IMG/VR virus record: IMGVR_UViG_3300031972_003003
Coordinates: 1 to 60,295 of that record
Direction: 5' to 3' (one strand)
DNA: 60,295 bases
Origin: a virus
Made by a program: the position numbers and the translations under genes
Notes under the pieces: generated by a model
Told to the model about the DNA's origin: nothing
Database searches by the model: none
The model's input: only the letters and a program-made list of their open reading frames with translations
Shown here: positions 1-6,658 of the stretch, piece after piece
Numbering within the stretch: position 1 is the stretch's first letter
Layout of the letters: each line of letters opens with the position of its first letter

Positions 1-149
1 AGATAGATAAGTACTTCGATATTATTTTCTCTCATGATATTGAAAAGGCTAAAAAGAGAAGCCTAAGGATAATTAATGAAGACTTTACTGAAAGATTAAT
101 CGATAGAAGAATGTTCGTTGAACTAAAAAAATATATCGACGAAAAGTAG
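1..149 (+). CDS. 3' end of a hypothetical protein (partial)
   Basis: Frame 3 is open from the window edge to a TAG at 147-149 and gives 48 residues ending in KKYIDEK. The segment is rich in charged residues (FSHDIEKAKKRSLRIINED) and looks like the helical end of a soluble protein. Its start lies outside the window. The stop codon also supplies the -33 triplet of the next promoter. Function is unknown. Confidence 0.6.
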   Translation, partial: IDKYFDIIFSHDIEKAKKRSLRIINEDFTERLIDRRMFVELKKYIDEK

Positions 150-177
150 AAAGTCTGAAAGATATTTCGTATATTTA
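147..177 (+). promoter_or_regulatory. Host-type (Bacteroidota -33/-7) promoter for the 208 gene
   Basis: TAG at 147-149, exactly 20 bases, then TATATTTA at 170-177. The leader AGTATAGTTAAAAAGATAAA and the ending AATAGGTTATG recur in front of several other genes in this window. The match to the Bacteroidota TTG-N19-21-TAnnTTTG promoter is by family knowledge; the recurrence is seen directly. Confidence 0.75.
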
Positions 178-207
178 AGTATAGTTAAAAAGATAAAATA
201 ATAGGTT

Positions 208-597
208 ATGACAGTTGTAGATTTTATGAAAGGTAGAGAAGGTGAATTTAGATTTGTTCTTAAAGGAAGAAATGGATTCAGTATTAGTCACGCTTCACCA
301 ACTATGAATGCTACTTTCAATACGCATTTAGAGTTGACTCTATCTATGGGTAAAAAAGGAGTTGTTCAGACAGTTGAGTTTAATCCTGAAGGTAAAGGAG
401 CTTGGATGCCTATCTTTCAACGTAAAGGTAAGAAGATCTTCATTGATAAACAATTATTAAATGTTCTTACTGTTGGAACTATTAATGAATTATATCAGAA
501 TACTGAACTATACAATCAAGATCAGTATAAGTTAAATGGAGCTAAGACATGGGCTGACTTAGCTTATGGTAAAAACGAACTTGAAACAGTTAAATAA
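208..597 (+). CDS. Hypothetical early protein, 129 aa
   Basis: I do not recognise this 129-residue protein. It begins at the ATG that follows the conserved leader ending AATAGGTTATG, which fixes the start. It has no signal peptide or membrane segment and no Cys pattern. The middle contains short beta-like stretches (GEFRFVLKGRNGF, GVVQTVEFNPEGKG) and the end is helical. Because it has its own host-type promoter, it is probably expressed early after infection. The next gene begins 8 bases after its stop and probably shares the transcript. Confidence 0.6.
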   Translation: MTVVDFMKGREGEFRFVLKGRNGFSISHASPTMNATFNTHLELTLSMGKKGVVQTVEFNPEGKGAWMPIFQRKGKKIFIDKQLLNVLTVGTINELYQNTELYNQDQYKLNGAKTWADLAYGKNELETVK

Positions 598-604
598 TAA
601 AGGT

Positions 605-910
605 ATGCAAAAGAAAACTTTTAACGATATTAAATTTGGTCCTCATCCAGTAGGAACTGGAATCCTTGGTACAATAAACATAAATGGTTTAACTCTGAGT
701 GTTATTGCCGGAAAAGGATTCTACAGTACTTCTAATAGTGATGTTGATCCCTTTTTTCAAACTGCTGATGATTACAGCGCATTCGAGATTGCTGTCGTGG
801 ATCAAGATGGTGCTTATATAACTGATAAGTTCTTTGATGATGATCATGACAATGGAGTACGTGGCTGGCTTAGTCGAGATGATATCAATCATCTTATTTT
901 AAAACTATAG
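605..910 (+). CDS. Hypothetical early protein, 101 aa
   Basis: I start this gene at ATG 605, preceded by AATAATAAAGGT, rather than at an in-frame ATG at 566 that would overlap the previous gene. The protein is 101 residues, soluble and acidic near its end (DKFFDDDHDNGVRGW). It has no recognised domain. It appears to be the second gene of the transcript started at 147-177, since a new host-type promoter follows at 933. Confidence 0.55.
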   Translation: MQKKTFNDIKFGPHPVGTGILGTININGLTLSVIAGKGFYSTSNSDVDPFFQTADDYSAFEIAVVDQDGAYITDKFFDDDHDNGVRGWLSRDDINHLILKL

Positions 911-932
911 CATAAAATAATTTTATGTTTAG

Positions 933-963
933 TAGGAGAATTGAAATATAATTCTTATATTTA
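933..963 (+). promoter_or_regulatory. Host-type promoter for the 993 gene
   Basis: TAG at 933-935, a 20-base spacer, then TATATTTA at 956-963. The downstream leader AGTATAGTTAAAAAGATAAA and AATAGGTTATG is nearly identical to those at 178-210 and 6630-6661. Confidence 0.75.
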
Positions 964-992
964 AGTATAGTTAAAAAGATAAATAATAGGTT

Positions 993-1160
993 ATGAGTTC
1001 AATTATTAATACAATCATTAGTGCATTTCGATTTATTACTGGTCAAGAATCTTATGATGAGATATCTGATAATGCAAAGTTAGTAGGAATTGCTATGGTA
1101 GTATTCCTTGTATGGTTTGCTCTTCTTATTACTCAGGATGCTAATCCTGAAATACTTTAA
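993..1160 (+). CDS. Small single-pass membrane protein, 55 aa
   Basis: This 55-codon gene lies directly behind a conserved promoter and leader, which is the main reason to call it. The peptide runs MSSIINTIISAFRF, then a polar stretch, then a hydrophobic segment at about residues 29-46 (LVGIAMVVFLVWFALLI), then a short polar tail. It is a single-pass inner-membrane peptide by appearance. Function is unknown; early phage membrane peptides can alter the host envelope or exclude other phages, but nothing here shows that. Confidence 0.65.
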   Translation: MSSIINTIISAFRFITGQESYDEISDNAKLVGIAMVVFLVWFALLITQDANPEIL

Positions 1161-1167
1161 TTAGTAG

Positions 1168-1198
1168 TAGGAAGTCTGAAGATAATTTCTTATCTTTA
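1168..1198 (+). promoter_or_regulatory. Host-type promoter for the RecA-like ATPase operon
   Basis: TAG at 1168-1170, 20 bases, TATCTTTA at 1191-1198, then the conserved leader to ATG 1228. It is the last recognisable promoter before 6173, so it probably drives the whole run of small genes to about 6025. Confidence 0.75.
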
Positions 1199-1227
1199 AG
1201 TATAGTTAAAAAGTTAAAATAAAGGTT

Positions 1228-1965
1228 ATGAATAGCAAGATTGTAAAAATGAAGGATATAAACTTCGATGAGAGTTTATTTATCCCTATGGAGACTGGTA
1301 AAGTCGTTGATAATTTATTAAGTGGTACTGGAGGATTAATGAAAGGATGTAACTTCGCTTTTGTTGGAGATCCTGGTGTTGGTAAGTCTACTGTATTGTT
1401 AGATATCTTAGCTGACCTTCAGAAGAATGGTAGTAATGTATTATTTGTTTCTGGAGAGATGAATGCTATCGATATGTATGGTTACGTTAAGCGTTTCCCG
1501 AAGTTCGGTAATCTTCCGATCTTATTTATGGGTGATCATTTAGATAGCGATCCTCTGCAAGTATTAGAGAGTACTTTTAAGAAAGGATTCGATACTGTAC
1601 TTATCGATAGTATGGCTGAGATCGTAACTGTTGTTAGTGATTACCATCGTTGTACTAATAAGCAAGCTGAGACTATGATCTTAAATCTTTATGAGAAGCA
1701 TAACTTAGCTAACAACGATACTAATACTCATACGACGTTTATGATAATACAGCAGGTTACTAAGACTGGAAACTTTGCTGGTAGTAATCGCTTTAAGCAT
1801 ATGCTAACTGGAATGTGTCATATGATATTCGAATCTGAAGATCAGCGATTGATGTTCTTTAGTAAGAATCGCCGAGGAAGTAAAACTCGTCGACTATACT
1901 TTGATTTAGGTGCTGGTGGATCTGTTACTTGGATACATCCTGATTCTGTAACTACTGAAGCATAA
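1228..1965 (+). CDS. RecA-superfamily (RadA/DnaB-like) P-loop ATPase
   Basis: This 245-residue protein has a RecA-type ATPase core. Walker A is GDPGVGKST at residues 47-55, a candidate catalytic glutamate is E76 in VSGEMN, and Walker B is TVLIDS at 123-128. A later segment (TTFMIIQQVTKTGNFAGS) matches the motif 3 region of RadA and DnaB-type ATPases, where a glutamine senses nucleotide and DNA. A Cys-type zinc finger and a Lon-like domain, present in full RadA, are both absent, so this is a minimal core. It may act in phage recombination, repair or helicase loading. It is the first gene of an early operon. UvsX-like recombinase is less likely because the fold order and length differ. Confidence 0.8.
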   Translation: MNSKIVKMKDINFDESLFIPMETGKVVDNLLSGTGGLMKGCNFAFVGDPGVGKSTVLLDILADLQKNGSNVLFVSGEMNAIDMYGYVKRFPKFGNLPILFMGDHLDSDPLQVLESTFKKGFDTVLIDSMAEIVTVVSDYHRCTNKQAETMILNLYEKHNLANNDTNTHTTFMIIQQVTKTGNFAGSNRFKHMLTGMCHMIFESEDQRLMFFSKNRRGSKTRRLYFDLGAGGSVTWIHPDSVTTEA

Positions 1966-1969
1966 GATT

Positions 1970-2287
1970 ATGGATATGACTAGAAAAGAAGCAAGCGGAA
2001 GAGCTAATAGCTATTTGAAGGAATTGATTATAGGGTATTTTCGAGAAGCAGAAGTGCAAGAAGATAGCAGCGGTTTAAATTACGTTAGTATTTATAATCA
2101 GTATGGTAGAAGAATTCCATGGTTATATTATAGACGAGAGAATTTATGGAATGCTAGTCCTTTGGAGGTTAATTGTGGAGGAGGGTTACCTGGTTGTCCT
2201 AAATCAGTAATAGAGAAAGTAGTTGAGATTAATTACAAGTTTAATGATGGGATGGAAGCAGGAGGAATATGGAATGTTTTAAATTAG
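1970..2287 (+). CDS. Hypothetical protein, 105 aa
   Basis: This 105-residue soluble protein starts four bases after the ATPase stop, so the two are probably translated from one message. It contains a Tyr/Arg/Trp-rich middle (NQYGRRIPWLYYRRENLW) and a glycine/cysteine stretch (VNCGGGLPGCPKS). I do not recognise the family. Confidence 0.55.
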   Translation: MDMTRKEASGRANSYLKELIIGYFREAEVQEDSSGLNYVSIYNQYGRRIPWLYYRRENLWNASPLEVNCGGGLPGCPKSVIEKVVEINYKFNDGMEAGGIWNVLN

Positions 2288-2291
2288 AATT

Positions 2292-2492
2292 ATGGCAAAA
2301 AAATTAATAAAAATGGAATCGTATACAACCATCTGTTGGTATGAAGCTGAGATTACTGACGAGCAAGCTGAGTTATTTGAGAACGATCAAGATAAGTTTT
2401 ATGAGCTCCATTATGATGATATTGATGGGGTAATGGAATTACAAAGAGATAAGATTGTAAATGAAGAAACAGAATTCAGTGTCGAAGGATAA
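2292..2492 (+). CDS. Hypothetical acidic protein, 66 aa
   Basis: A 66-residue acidic protein with a WYEAEITDEQAELFENDQ segment that predicts a short beta-helix fold. It follows the previous gene by four bases. No family is recognised. Small acidic early proteins of phages often bind host enzymes, but that is only a generality. Confidence 0.5.
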   Translation: MAKKLIKMESYTTICWYEAEITDEQAELFENDQDKFYELHYDDIDGVMELQRDKIVNEETEFSVEG

Positions 2493-2682
2493 TACATTCT
2501 GGGAGATCCAATATGGACATAAGCCTAGTTTATTTCCGTCTAAGTTTTATGTCTTTGCCGGAAGTAAAAGAGAAGCTAAAAAGTCTGTGAAGGATAGATG
2601 GCATGGACATGAGTATGCTTGCGATACTAAAATAATTAAGATAGTAAAAAAGGAAGAAGGTTGGAGACCTTGGAAAGATTAA
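2461..2682 (+). CDS. Hypothetical basic protein, 73 aa
   Basis: The frame overlaps the end of the previous gene by 32 bases if it starts at ATG 2461; a GTG at 2479 would shorten it by six residues. The peptide contains FYVFAGSKREAKKSVKDRW, which looks like a beta strand followed by a basic helix, a layout seen in small nucleic-acid-binding modules. Function is unknown. Confidence 0.45.
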   Translation: MKKQNSVSKDNTFWEIQYGHKPSLFPSKFYVFAGSKREAKKSVKDRWHGHEYACDTKIIKIVKKEEGWRPWKD

Positions 2683-2691
2683 ATTTAAATT

Positions 2692-3027
2692 ATGAGTGTA
2701 GAAGAACATATAAATCAGTGGTACGATAATCTTATTGAAATGAACTTCTTTAAGCAAGAAGAAATCGATGAGGCGTTTGGTACGAAAGCTTTCTATGAGA
2801 TTGCAACAGAGGTTTGTAGTATGAATGATCTTCTTTATGATGATCCAACTCCTAATGAAAAGCAGTTCGGAGAGATACTTCAGGAGGTTGTTGTTTATGC
2901 AACTGCATTGAGTTTGAAAGAGAAAGGATTGGTGGAATTAGATGAAGAAAGAAACATGACTGTGACTGAAGAAGGTTATAACTACTTCATGAATCTTAAC
3001 GATTTTGGTAACATAAATTTTAACTAA
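2692..3027 (+). CDS. Hypothetical protein, 111 aa
   Basis: A 111-residue, largely helical, acidic protein. The part from about residue 65 (VVVYATALSLKEKGLVEL, then a turn and MTVTEEGYNYF) resembles a small winged-helix module, so a DNA-binding or transcription role is possible but not shown. Its stop codon TAA overlaps the next start by one base. Confidence 0.5.
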   Translation: MSVEEHINQWYDNLIEMNFFKQEEIDEAFGTKAFYEIATEVCSMNDLLYDDPTPNEKQFGEILQEVVVYATALSLKEKGLVELDEERNMTVTEEGYNYFMNLNDFGNINFN

Positions 3028-3281
3028 TGAGTTGGGGAAGAGCAATGCGAAACTTGAATAGATTCTTTAGGGCTTTAATTGCTATCCTTTTCACTCTGTT
3101 ATTATTTATATGCGTAAATGTTCTTGGTTCATGTACTACCAAAAAAGAGATAAGCATAGAGGTGGAAGAGCTTTGTATCGATCATTATCATGAGAATTTT
3201 TACTTAGAAAATTATGATTATTGGTTGTGTTTAACTTGTGATGCAGTTTGTAGAATTGATACTTTTTATATAGCAGAATGA
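3027..3281 (+). CDS. Small lipoprotein, 84 aa
   Basis: The N-terminus has basic residues, a hydrophobic stretch (ALIAILFTLLLFICVNVL) and then LGSC, a good lipobox, so the mature protein should begin at Cys36 and be lipid-anchored. After the lipobox comes a short region with several Cys and His residues (LCIDHYHENF, CLTCDAVCR) that could bind a metal or form disulfides in the periplasm. A start at ATG 3045 (MRNLNRFF) is also possible. Size and anchoring would fit an envelope or superinfection-exclusion lipoprotein or a spanin-like part, but there is no direct evidence. Confidence 0.55.
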   Translation: MSWGRAMRNLNRFFRALIAILFTLLLFICVNVLGSCTTKKEISIEVEELCIDHYHENFYLENYDYWLCLTCDAVCRIDTFYIAE

Positions 3282-3532
3282 AATATTTAATAATAACTTT
3301 TATACTTAACTTTGCATTACAAGCTAATGCTCAATCGGCTTATTTTCATACTTCAAAAGATGATATTGAGAAGGTAGCAAAGAAGGATGGTTATAGAGTT
3401 TCTACTGAAATGAAAATGGTAGGTGAAACTATGAATATTATTTACTATCTTAAGAAAGATGATATAATAATTAGAGTTGGATACGTTCCAGATATGAACA
3501 TGCCCGCTTGGATTAATTACACAGAAGAGTAG
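3278..3532 (+). CDS. Small secreted protein with Sec signal peptide, 84 aa
   Basis: The start ATG overlaps the previous stop (ATGA). Residues 1-18 form a signal peptide ending ALQANA, with cleavage expected before QSAYF. The mature part of about 65 residues is soluble and looks like one alpha/beta module. With the lipoprotein just upstream it forms a pair of envelope-targeted early products. Function is unknown. Confidence 0.55.
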   Translation: MKYLIITFILNFALQANAQSAYFHTSKDDIEKVAKKDGYRVSTEMKMVGETMNIIYYLKKDDIIIRVGYVPDMNMPAWINYTEE

Positions 3533-3544
3533 ATATTTATAGTG

Positions 3545-3628
3545 ATGATACAACAAGCATTATTAATCGTAGGAGGAATAGTTATAACGACTGGACTGAT
3601 TACATATTTACTTTTAAGAAAGAAATGA
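3545..3628 (+). CDS. Micro membrane peptide, 27 aa
   Basis: A 27-codon frame reads MIQQALLIVGGIVITTGLIT followed by YLLLRKK, a single hydrophobic helix with a positively charged end. It follows the secreted protein gene closely and its stop overlaps the next start (ATGA). Such overlaps continue through the cluster, which supports it as a real gene, but it is very short. Confidence 0.4.
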   Translation: MIQQALLIVGGIVITTGLITYLLLRKK

Positions 3629-3753
3629 AAATATTTTTATTGGTTAAAAAATTATTAGATAAATTTAGACGTAAAAGACCTTCAGTATGGGATATAAATC
3701 TTACCCCGGAGGGTGAATTTTTTGATGGTGACGATAGTTACGAAATTGAATAA
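3625..3753 (+). CDS. Small basic/acidic peptide, 42 aa
   Basis: A 42-codon frame starts in the ATGA overlap with the previous stop. The N-terminal half is an amphipathic basic helix (MKIFLLVKKLLDKFRRKR) and the C-terminal half is acidic (GEFFDGDDSYEIE). It ends one base before the next start. A peripheral membrane peptide is plausible; function is unknown. Confidence 0.4.
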   Translation: MKIFLLVKKLLDKFRRKRPSVWDINLTPEGEFFDGDDSYEIE

Positions 3754-3754
3754 T

Positions 3755-3928
3755 ATGACTGAAATTAAAAATGGTTGGGTGCCGGATCCTAAATGGCATG
3801 CGTATATAAGTTTTCTTAAATCGTCAGTTCGATTAGTAGGATATGGATTCATACCTTTTAACTTACTAACAGCAGCTGTTTTATTAGCTGGAGCTGAATT
3901 GTTAGGTATTATAGAGGAGATGGTATGA
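3755..3928 (+). CDS. Small membrane protein, 57 aa
   Basis: I start this at ATG 3755 (MTEIKNGWVPDPKWHAYISF), just after the previous stop, rather than at an upstream in-frame ATG at 3713 inside the previous gene. Residues 25-50 are hydrophobic (YGFIPFNLLTAAVLLAGAE). Its stop overlaps the next start (ATGA). Function is unknown. Confidence 0.5.
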   Translation: MTEIKNGWVPDPKWHAYISFLKSSVRLVGYGFIPFNLLTAAVLLAGAELLGIIEEMV

Positions 3929-4131
3929 AGCGATTACAAATTATGGCATACAATCCATGGAAAATAGATCTTGAAGATATATCATGGGGTAGAGGATATA
4001 CTGATGATAATTTATATGATATTATTGATAAAGCTAGAAAAGAATATCCTAAGCATAGTATAACTCTGTATTTTGATAATGGTAAAATTAAAACTTATAA
4101 TCCATTATACAGAGTACAAAAATATGTTTGA
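3925..4131 (+). CDS. Hypothetical protein, 68 aa
   Basis: A 68-residue soluble protein that starts in an ATGA overlap and ends in a TGATG overlap with the next frame. Sequence features are a central helix (LYDIIDKARKEYPKHS) and a terminal strand pair. The tight coupling on both sides supports it as real. Function is unknown. Confidence 0.5.
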   Translation: MKRLQIMAYNPWKIDLEDISWGRGYTDDNLYDIIDKARKEYPKHSITLYFDNGKIKTYNPLYRVQKYV

Positions 4132-4202
4132 TGGAAACAGTAAGCCTTTTATTTTTATTAGTATGTACTTTAATAGCTTTAGCAACAACCTTAAATGATT
4201 AA
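4131..4202 (+). CDS. Micro membrane peptide, 23 aa
   Basis: A 23-codon frame gives METVSLLFLLVCTLIALATT plus LND, almost entirely one hydrophobic helix. Its start overlaps the preceding stop (TGATG) and its stop abuts the next ATG with no gap. This perfect packing supports translation, though the length makes the call uncertain. Confidence 0.35.
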   Translation: METVSLLFLLVCTLIALATTLND

Positions 4203-4901
4203 ATGATTAAAATATTTTTACTCTCTTTACAGTTCTTTACTCCTATAACTCCATATTATAGTGCTCTTAATACTAATGGAGGTTGGTTAACTATGACACT
4301 CCAAACTGAAGACTCTTCTTGTACTGCATGTGGTGATTTTAATATTGTATATGAAGATGCGGATGCAACTTTAGGGTTTGATGCTTTGTATGATGGTTAT
4401 AATCTTCCATCACAAGAGCCTACTCCTACATTATTTACTATGCTGCCTGGAGATGATTTTATTTCTTTATCTAACTTTAACGGTTTAGCAGTTCAATGCT
4501 TCCCTAACTTAGGAATGGATTCTATAAAACTAGGGGCAGTAAGTTATAGAGATAGCGCTATGTTTACTTTTTATACTGGAGGTAATATTACATCAGCCAC
4601 CTTGCATGATAAATTATTAAATACATTTACTCCTATTGATTCCGGAAGCACATATTCCTTTATAGTGGATAGCTTAGGATGGAATGAGAAAGTAGATGAT
4701 AGATTTGTATTACATTTTCATAGAGATACATTATTGGTATTAGATCTAGAGCAGGATGGTATACAAGTTAATAATATATTAGATATAAACTATCCAGTTA
4801 GATATTATAATTTATCTGGAGAGCAGATAGACGAGCCTAGAAGTATTTGTATACGAGTAGTAGGTATTAGAGAACCTGAATTAATAATAGTAAAAGAATG
4901 A
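4203..4901 (+). CDS. Exported protein with a T9SS-like C-terminal domain, 232 aa
   Basis: Residues 1-20 form a hydrophobic signal peptide (MIKIFLLSLQFFTPITPYYS). The middle is beta-rich and contains SSCTACGDFNIVYED, a possible disulfide pair. The last 40 residues contain YYNLSGEQIDEP, then a short strand ICIRVVG, then ELIIVKE. That order matches the C-terminal sorting domain of type IX secretion substrates in Bacteroidota (a turn like YDLxGRxV, then GxYxV, then KKIIVK). If so, the phage protein would be exported across the inner membrane by Sec and then displayed or released by the host type IX machine. The sorting-domain reading is inference from pattern. It lies in the early operon, not among tail genes. 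Confidence 0.6.
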   Translation: MIKIFLLSLQFFTPITPYYSALNTNGGWLTMTLQTEDSSCTACGDFNIVYEDADATLGFDALYDGYNLPSQEPTPTLFTMLPGDDFISLSNFNGLAVQCFPNLGMDSIKLGAVSYRDSAMFTFYTGGNITSATLHDKLLNTFTPIDSGSTYSFIVDSLGWNEKVDDRFVLHFHRDTLLVLDLEQDGIQVNNILDINYPVRYYNLSGEQIDEPRSICIRVVGIREPELIIVKE

Positions 4902-5212
4902 GAAAGCCTTGGTTTAAAGTTATATTTTCGATAGCAATTATTATTGCAAGTATCCCTTCTGTAGTAACAGATATTAGGGAAGGATTTAGTGGAACGTATA
5001 CTCATTATGGTACGCTTCTGATTGGTATTAGTTATTTTATTGAGTCCTTATTTTGGGTACTTGAGATGTGGATAACTGATGTGAATAAAATTATAGATGA
5101 AGGGTTAGATGGGTATGATGGATTTGAAGAAGAGGTAGGTAAATGGATAATTGATCCTAATGCTAGAGATAAAGAGGCATGGGATAAAGAATGGAAAAGA
5201 ACAAATAAATAA
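4898..5212 (+). CDS. Two-pass membrane protein, 104 aa
   Basis: The start overlaps the previous stop (ATGA). Residues about 8-25 (VIFSIAIIIASIPSVV) and 39-58 (GTLLIGISYFIESLFWVLEM) are hydrophobic and should span the membrane. The C-terminal 45 residues are acidic and charged, probably cytoplasmic. No family is recognised. It could be a holin-like or membrane-remodelling protein, but early promoter placement argues against a holin. Confidence 0.5.
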   Translation: MRKPWFKVIFSIAIIIASIPSVVTDIREGFSGTYTHYGTLLIGISYFIESLFWVLEMWITDVNKIIDEGLDGYDGFEEEVGKWIIDPNARDKEAWDKEWKRTNK

Positions 5213-5218
5213 ATTGAT

Positions 5219-5332
5219 ATGGTAGATGCATTAATTATTATTGGATGTTTAACATTCATATTTGGTATATTTTATTATGTAGGAGAAACAATGTTTGATA
5301 ATTTAGAAGATGATGAAGATGGGACAGAATAG
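5219..5332 (+). CDS. Small membrane peptide, 37 aa
   Basis: A 37-codon frame has a hydrophobic helix (DALIIIGCLTFIFGIFYYV) followed by a strongly acidic tail (FDNLEDDEDGTE). It starts six bases after the previous stop and overlaps the next frame. Single-pass membrane topology is evident; function is unknown. Confidence 0.45.
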   Translation: MVDALIIIGCLTFIFGIFYYVGETMFDNLEDDEDGTE

Positions 5333-5597
5333 CTATGATAGACATATGGTAAACAAAAACTATAACGGACAAAGAACAAGAGTAAGAGGTGAGAGGAGTA
5401 ATCCAGTTATATCAAGAGGTATAGTAGAGATGGATACAATAGAAGAAATACTTTATAAAGCCTATAATAAAAATAAGTTTAATGAGGTAAGAGATAGAGC
5501 TATGGATATTATAGTAGAGAATAATAATAGAGTAATAAGTAGATTAGAAGCTTATACAATGGCTTATAATGAGATAATAGATAATAATGATGTATAA
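5310..5597 (+). CDS. Hypothetical protein, 95 aa
   Basis: A 95-residue basic N-terminal region (YNGQRTRVRGERSNPVISRG) precedes a helical domain (VRDRAMDIIVENNNRVISRL). Starts at 5310, 5313 or 5319 are all possible. It overlaps both neighbours by a few codons. A nucleic-acid-binding protein is possible from the arginine-rich start; nothing more can be said. Confidence 0.45.
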   Translation: MMKMGQNSYDRHMVNKNYNGQRTRVRGERSNPVISRGIVEMDTIEEILYKAYNKNKFNEVRDRAMDIIVENNNRVISRLEAYTMAYNEIIDNNDV

Positions 5598-5781
5598 GTT
5601 TGAATTAGACCTAATAGAACAAATGGTAGAAGAGTTAGGTGAAGAGAATAGAGTATTACTAGAACATATGGCTACTAAGTATCAATATGATGATATGTCG
5701 TTATCTAGAGAAAAAGCTTATAAGAAGGCATTTAACTATGTGAAAGAGGAAGTGTATAAAAATAATCAAAGTGTAGAATAA
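5587..5781 (+). CDS. Hypothetical helical protein, 64 aa
   Basis: A 64-residue, mostly helical protein (DLIEQMVEELGEENRVLLEH and KAYKKAFNYVKEEVYKN). Part of it resembles the end of the preceding protein, where a helix ends in AYTMAYNEIIDNN; both carry an A-Y-xx-A-[FY]-[NK] pattern, so the two may be related small proteins. It overlaps the previous stop by 11 bases. Confidence 0.45.
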   Translation: MMYKFELDLIEQMVEELGEENRVLLEHMATKYQYDDMSLSREKAYKKAFNYVKEEVYKNNQSVE

Positions 5782-5787
5782 AAGAAT

Positions 5788-5949
5788 ATGAATCTATTAA
5801 ACCAATACAAAGAATATATTAACTTCATGAGAGATAGTTCTGATGTAGTGGTATTAGCGTTAGTAGCATTTATATTTGGAAGTTATATCATAATTGATAA
5901 AGTTATTAACTACGTTAATAAAATTCATAATGATGATAACAATAATTAA
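5788..5949 (+). CDS. Small single-pass membrane protein, 53 aa
   Basis: A 53-codon frame with a hydrophobic helix (VVVLALVAFIFGSYIIID) flanked by polar ends (MNLLNQYKEYINFMRDSSD and KIHNDDNNN). It starts six bases after the previous stop. Function is unknown. Confidence 0.5.
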   Translation: MNLLNQYKEYINFMRDSSDVVVLALVAFIFGSYIIIDKVINYVNKIHNDDNNN

Positions 5950-6025
5950 TATTTTAGTGATATTGTATGTATTAAAAGTGATAAGAGAAGAGTATAAAGA
6001 TTATATTGATAATAAGAAATACTAG
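5930..6025 (+). CDS. Micro membrane peptide, 31 aa
   Basis: A 31-codon frame, MMITIINILVILYVLKVIRE followed by EYKDYIDNKKY, is one hydrophobic helix with a charged tail. It overlaps the end of the preceding gene by 20 bases and is the last frame of the small-gene cluster. Short length keeps confidence low. Confidence 0.35.
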   Translation: MMITIINILVILYVLKVIREEYKDYIDNKKY

Positions 6026-6172
6026 TGTGTAGGTTAGATAGGCACGTTGATTTATCATAAAAAAATTATATCAGGGGTATCCATCCCAATTAAACAACTT
6101 TTTTTTCTAGCAAAATTTATATATTCGATATCGATCGATTCGATAGGAAGGCCAACAAAGTAGTAAAGATAG
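6026..6172 (+). other. Intergenic stretch closing the small-gene cluster
   Basis: No gene is called here. The stretch holds a T-run (TTTTTTTT near 6110) preceded by a weak GGG/CCC inverted repeat near 6073-6088, which might act as a terminator, and a run of overlapping ATCGAT/TCGA palindromes near 6124-6148. A minus-strand frame that crosses this area is judged spurious. Confidence 0.35.
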
Positions 6173-6203
6173 TTGGAGGCCTGAGATATATTTCTTATAT
6201 TTA
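6173..6203 (+). promoter_or_regulatory. Host-type promoter for the 6232 gene
   Basis: TTG at 6173-6175, 20 bases, TATATTTA at 6196-6203, then the conserved AGTTAAAAAGATAA leader and AAAGGTTATG. This copy has the full TTG of the Bacteroidota -33 element. Confidence 0.8.
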
Positions 6204-6231
6204 AGATATAGTTAAAAAGATAATAAAGGTT

Positions 6232-6573
6232 ATGAGTAATATCAACATCAGCAAAATGAATCAGGAAGCCCTTCAAGCAATTGGTGAGGGGGAGTTTATT
6301 AAGTTTGAATACAAGCATCCAGTACTAGAGGATAAGAGAGCTTTATTTACTTTTGTAGGCCATGAGGCTAAAACTAAAGGTGAAACATTCTATACAGTAG
6401 AGCGTCTAGGTCAAGAGATGAATGTAGATTATATTAAAGATGGTATTCTGAAAGTGTATAACTTTGATATGATGGGTCAACGTACAACATACCAGTTTGA
6501 TCTATCTAAGATTGTGGTCCTAGGCTATACCTTCAATAATGAGGCTTACCGCACTAAGGGAGTTGTTGCGTAA
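6232..6573 (+). CDS. Hypothetical early protein, 113 aa
   Basis: A 113-residue protein that starts at the ATG of the conserved leader. It has a beta-rich centre (ALFTFVGHEAKTKGETFYTV and YQFDLSKIVVLGYTFN), suggesting a small beta barrel or sandwich, and no signal or membrane segment. A promoter on either side (6173 and 6599) means it is probably transcribed alone or nearly so. Function is unknown. Confidence 0.6.
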   Translation: MSNINISKMNQEALQAIGEGEFIKFEYKHPVLEDKRALFTFVGHEAKTKGETFYTVERLGQEMNVDYIKDGILKVYNFDMMGQRTTYQFDLSKIVVLGYTFNNEAYRTKGVVA

Positions 6574-6598
6574 CTGGCAAAGATAATTCACAAAACAG

Positions 6599-6629
6599 TT
6601 GGAAGTACGAAAGATAATTCGTATATTTA
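6599..6629 (+). promoter_or_regulatory. Host-type promoter for the 6659 gene
   Basis: TTG at 6599-6601, 20 bases, TATATTTA at 6622-6629, then the conserved leader and AATAGGTTATG. It is the cleanest copy of the element in the window. Confidence 0.8.
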
Positions 6630-6658
6630 ATATAAGTTAAAAAGATAAATAATAGGTT

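Noticed and set aside
6124-6148. Cluster of ATCGAT/TCGA palindromes
   Set aside because: Only a few overlapping copies in 25 bases; no repeat elsewhere in the window, so no basis for calling a binding or attachment site.
6055-6318. Minus-strand frame of 87 codons
   Set aside because: It runs across a conserved plus-strand promoter and leader and the start of the 6232 gene, has no promoter of its own, and its composition is typical of chance frames in AT-rich DNA.
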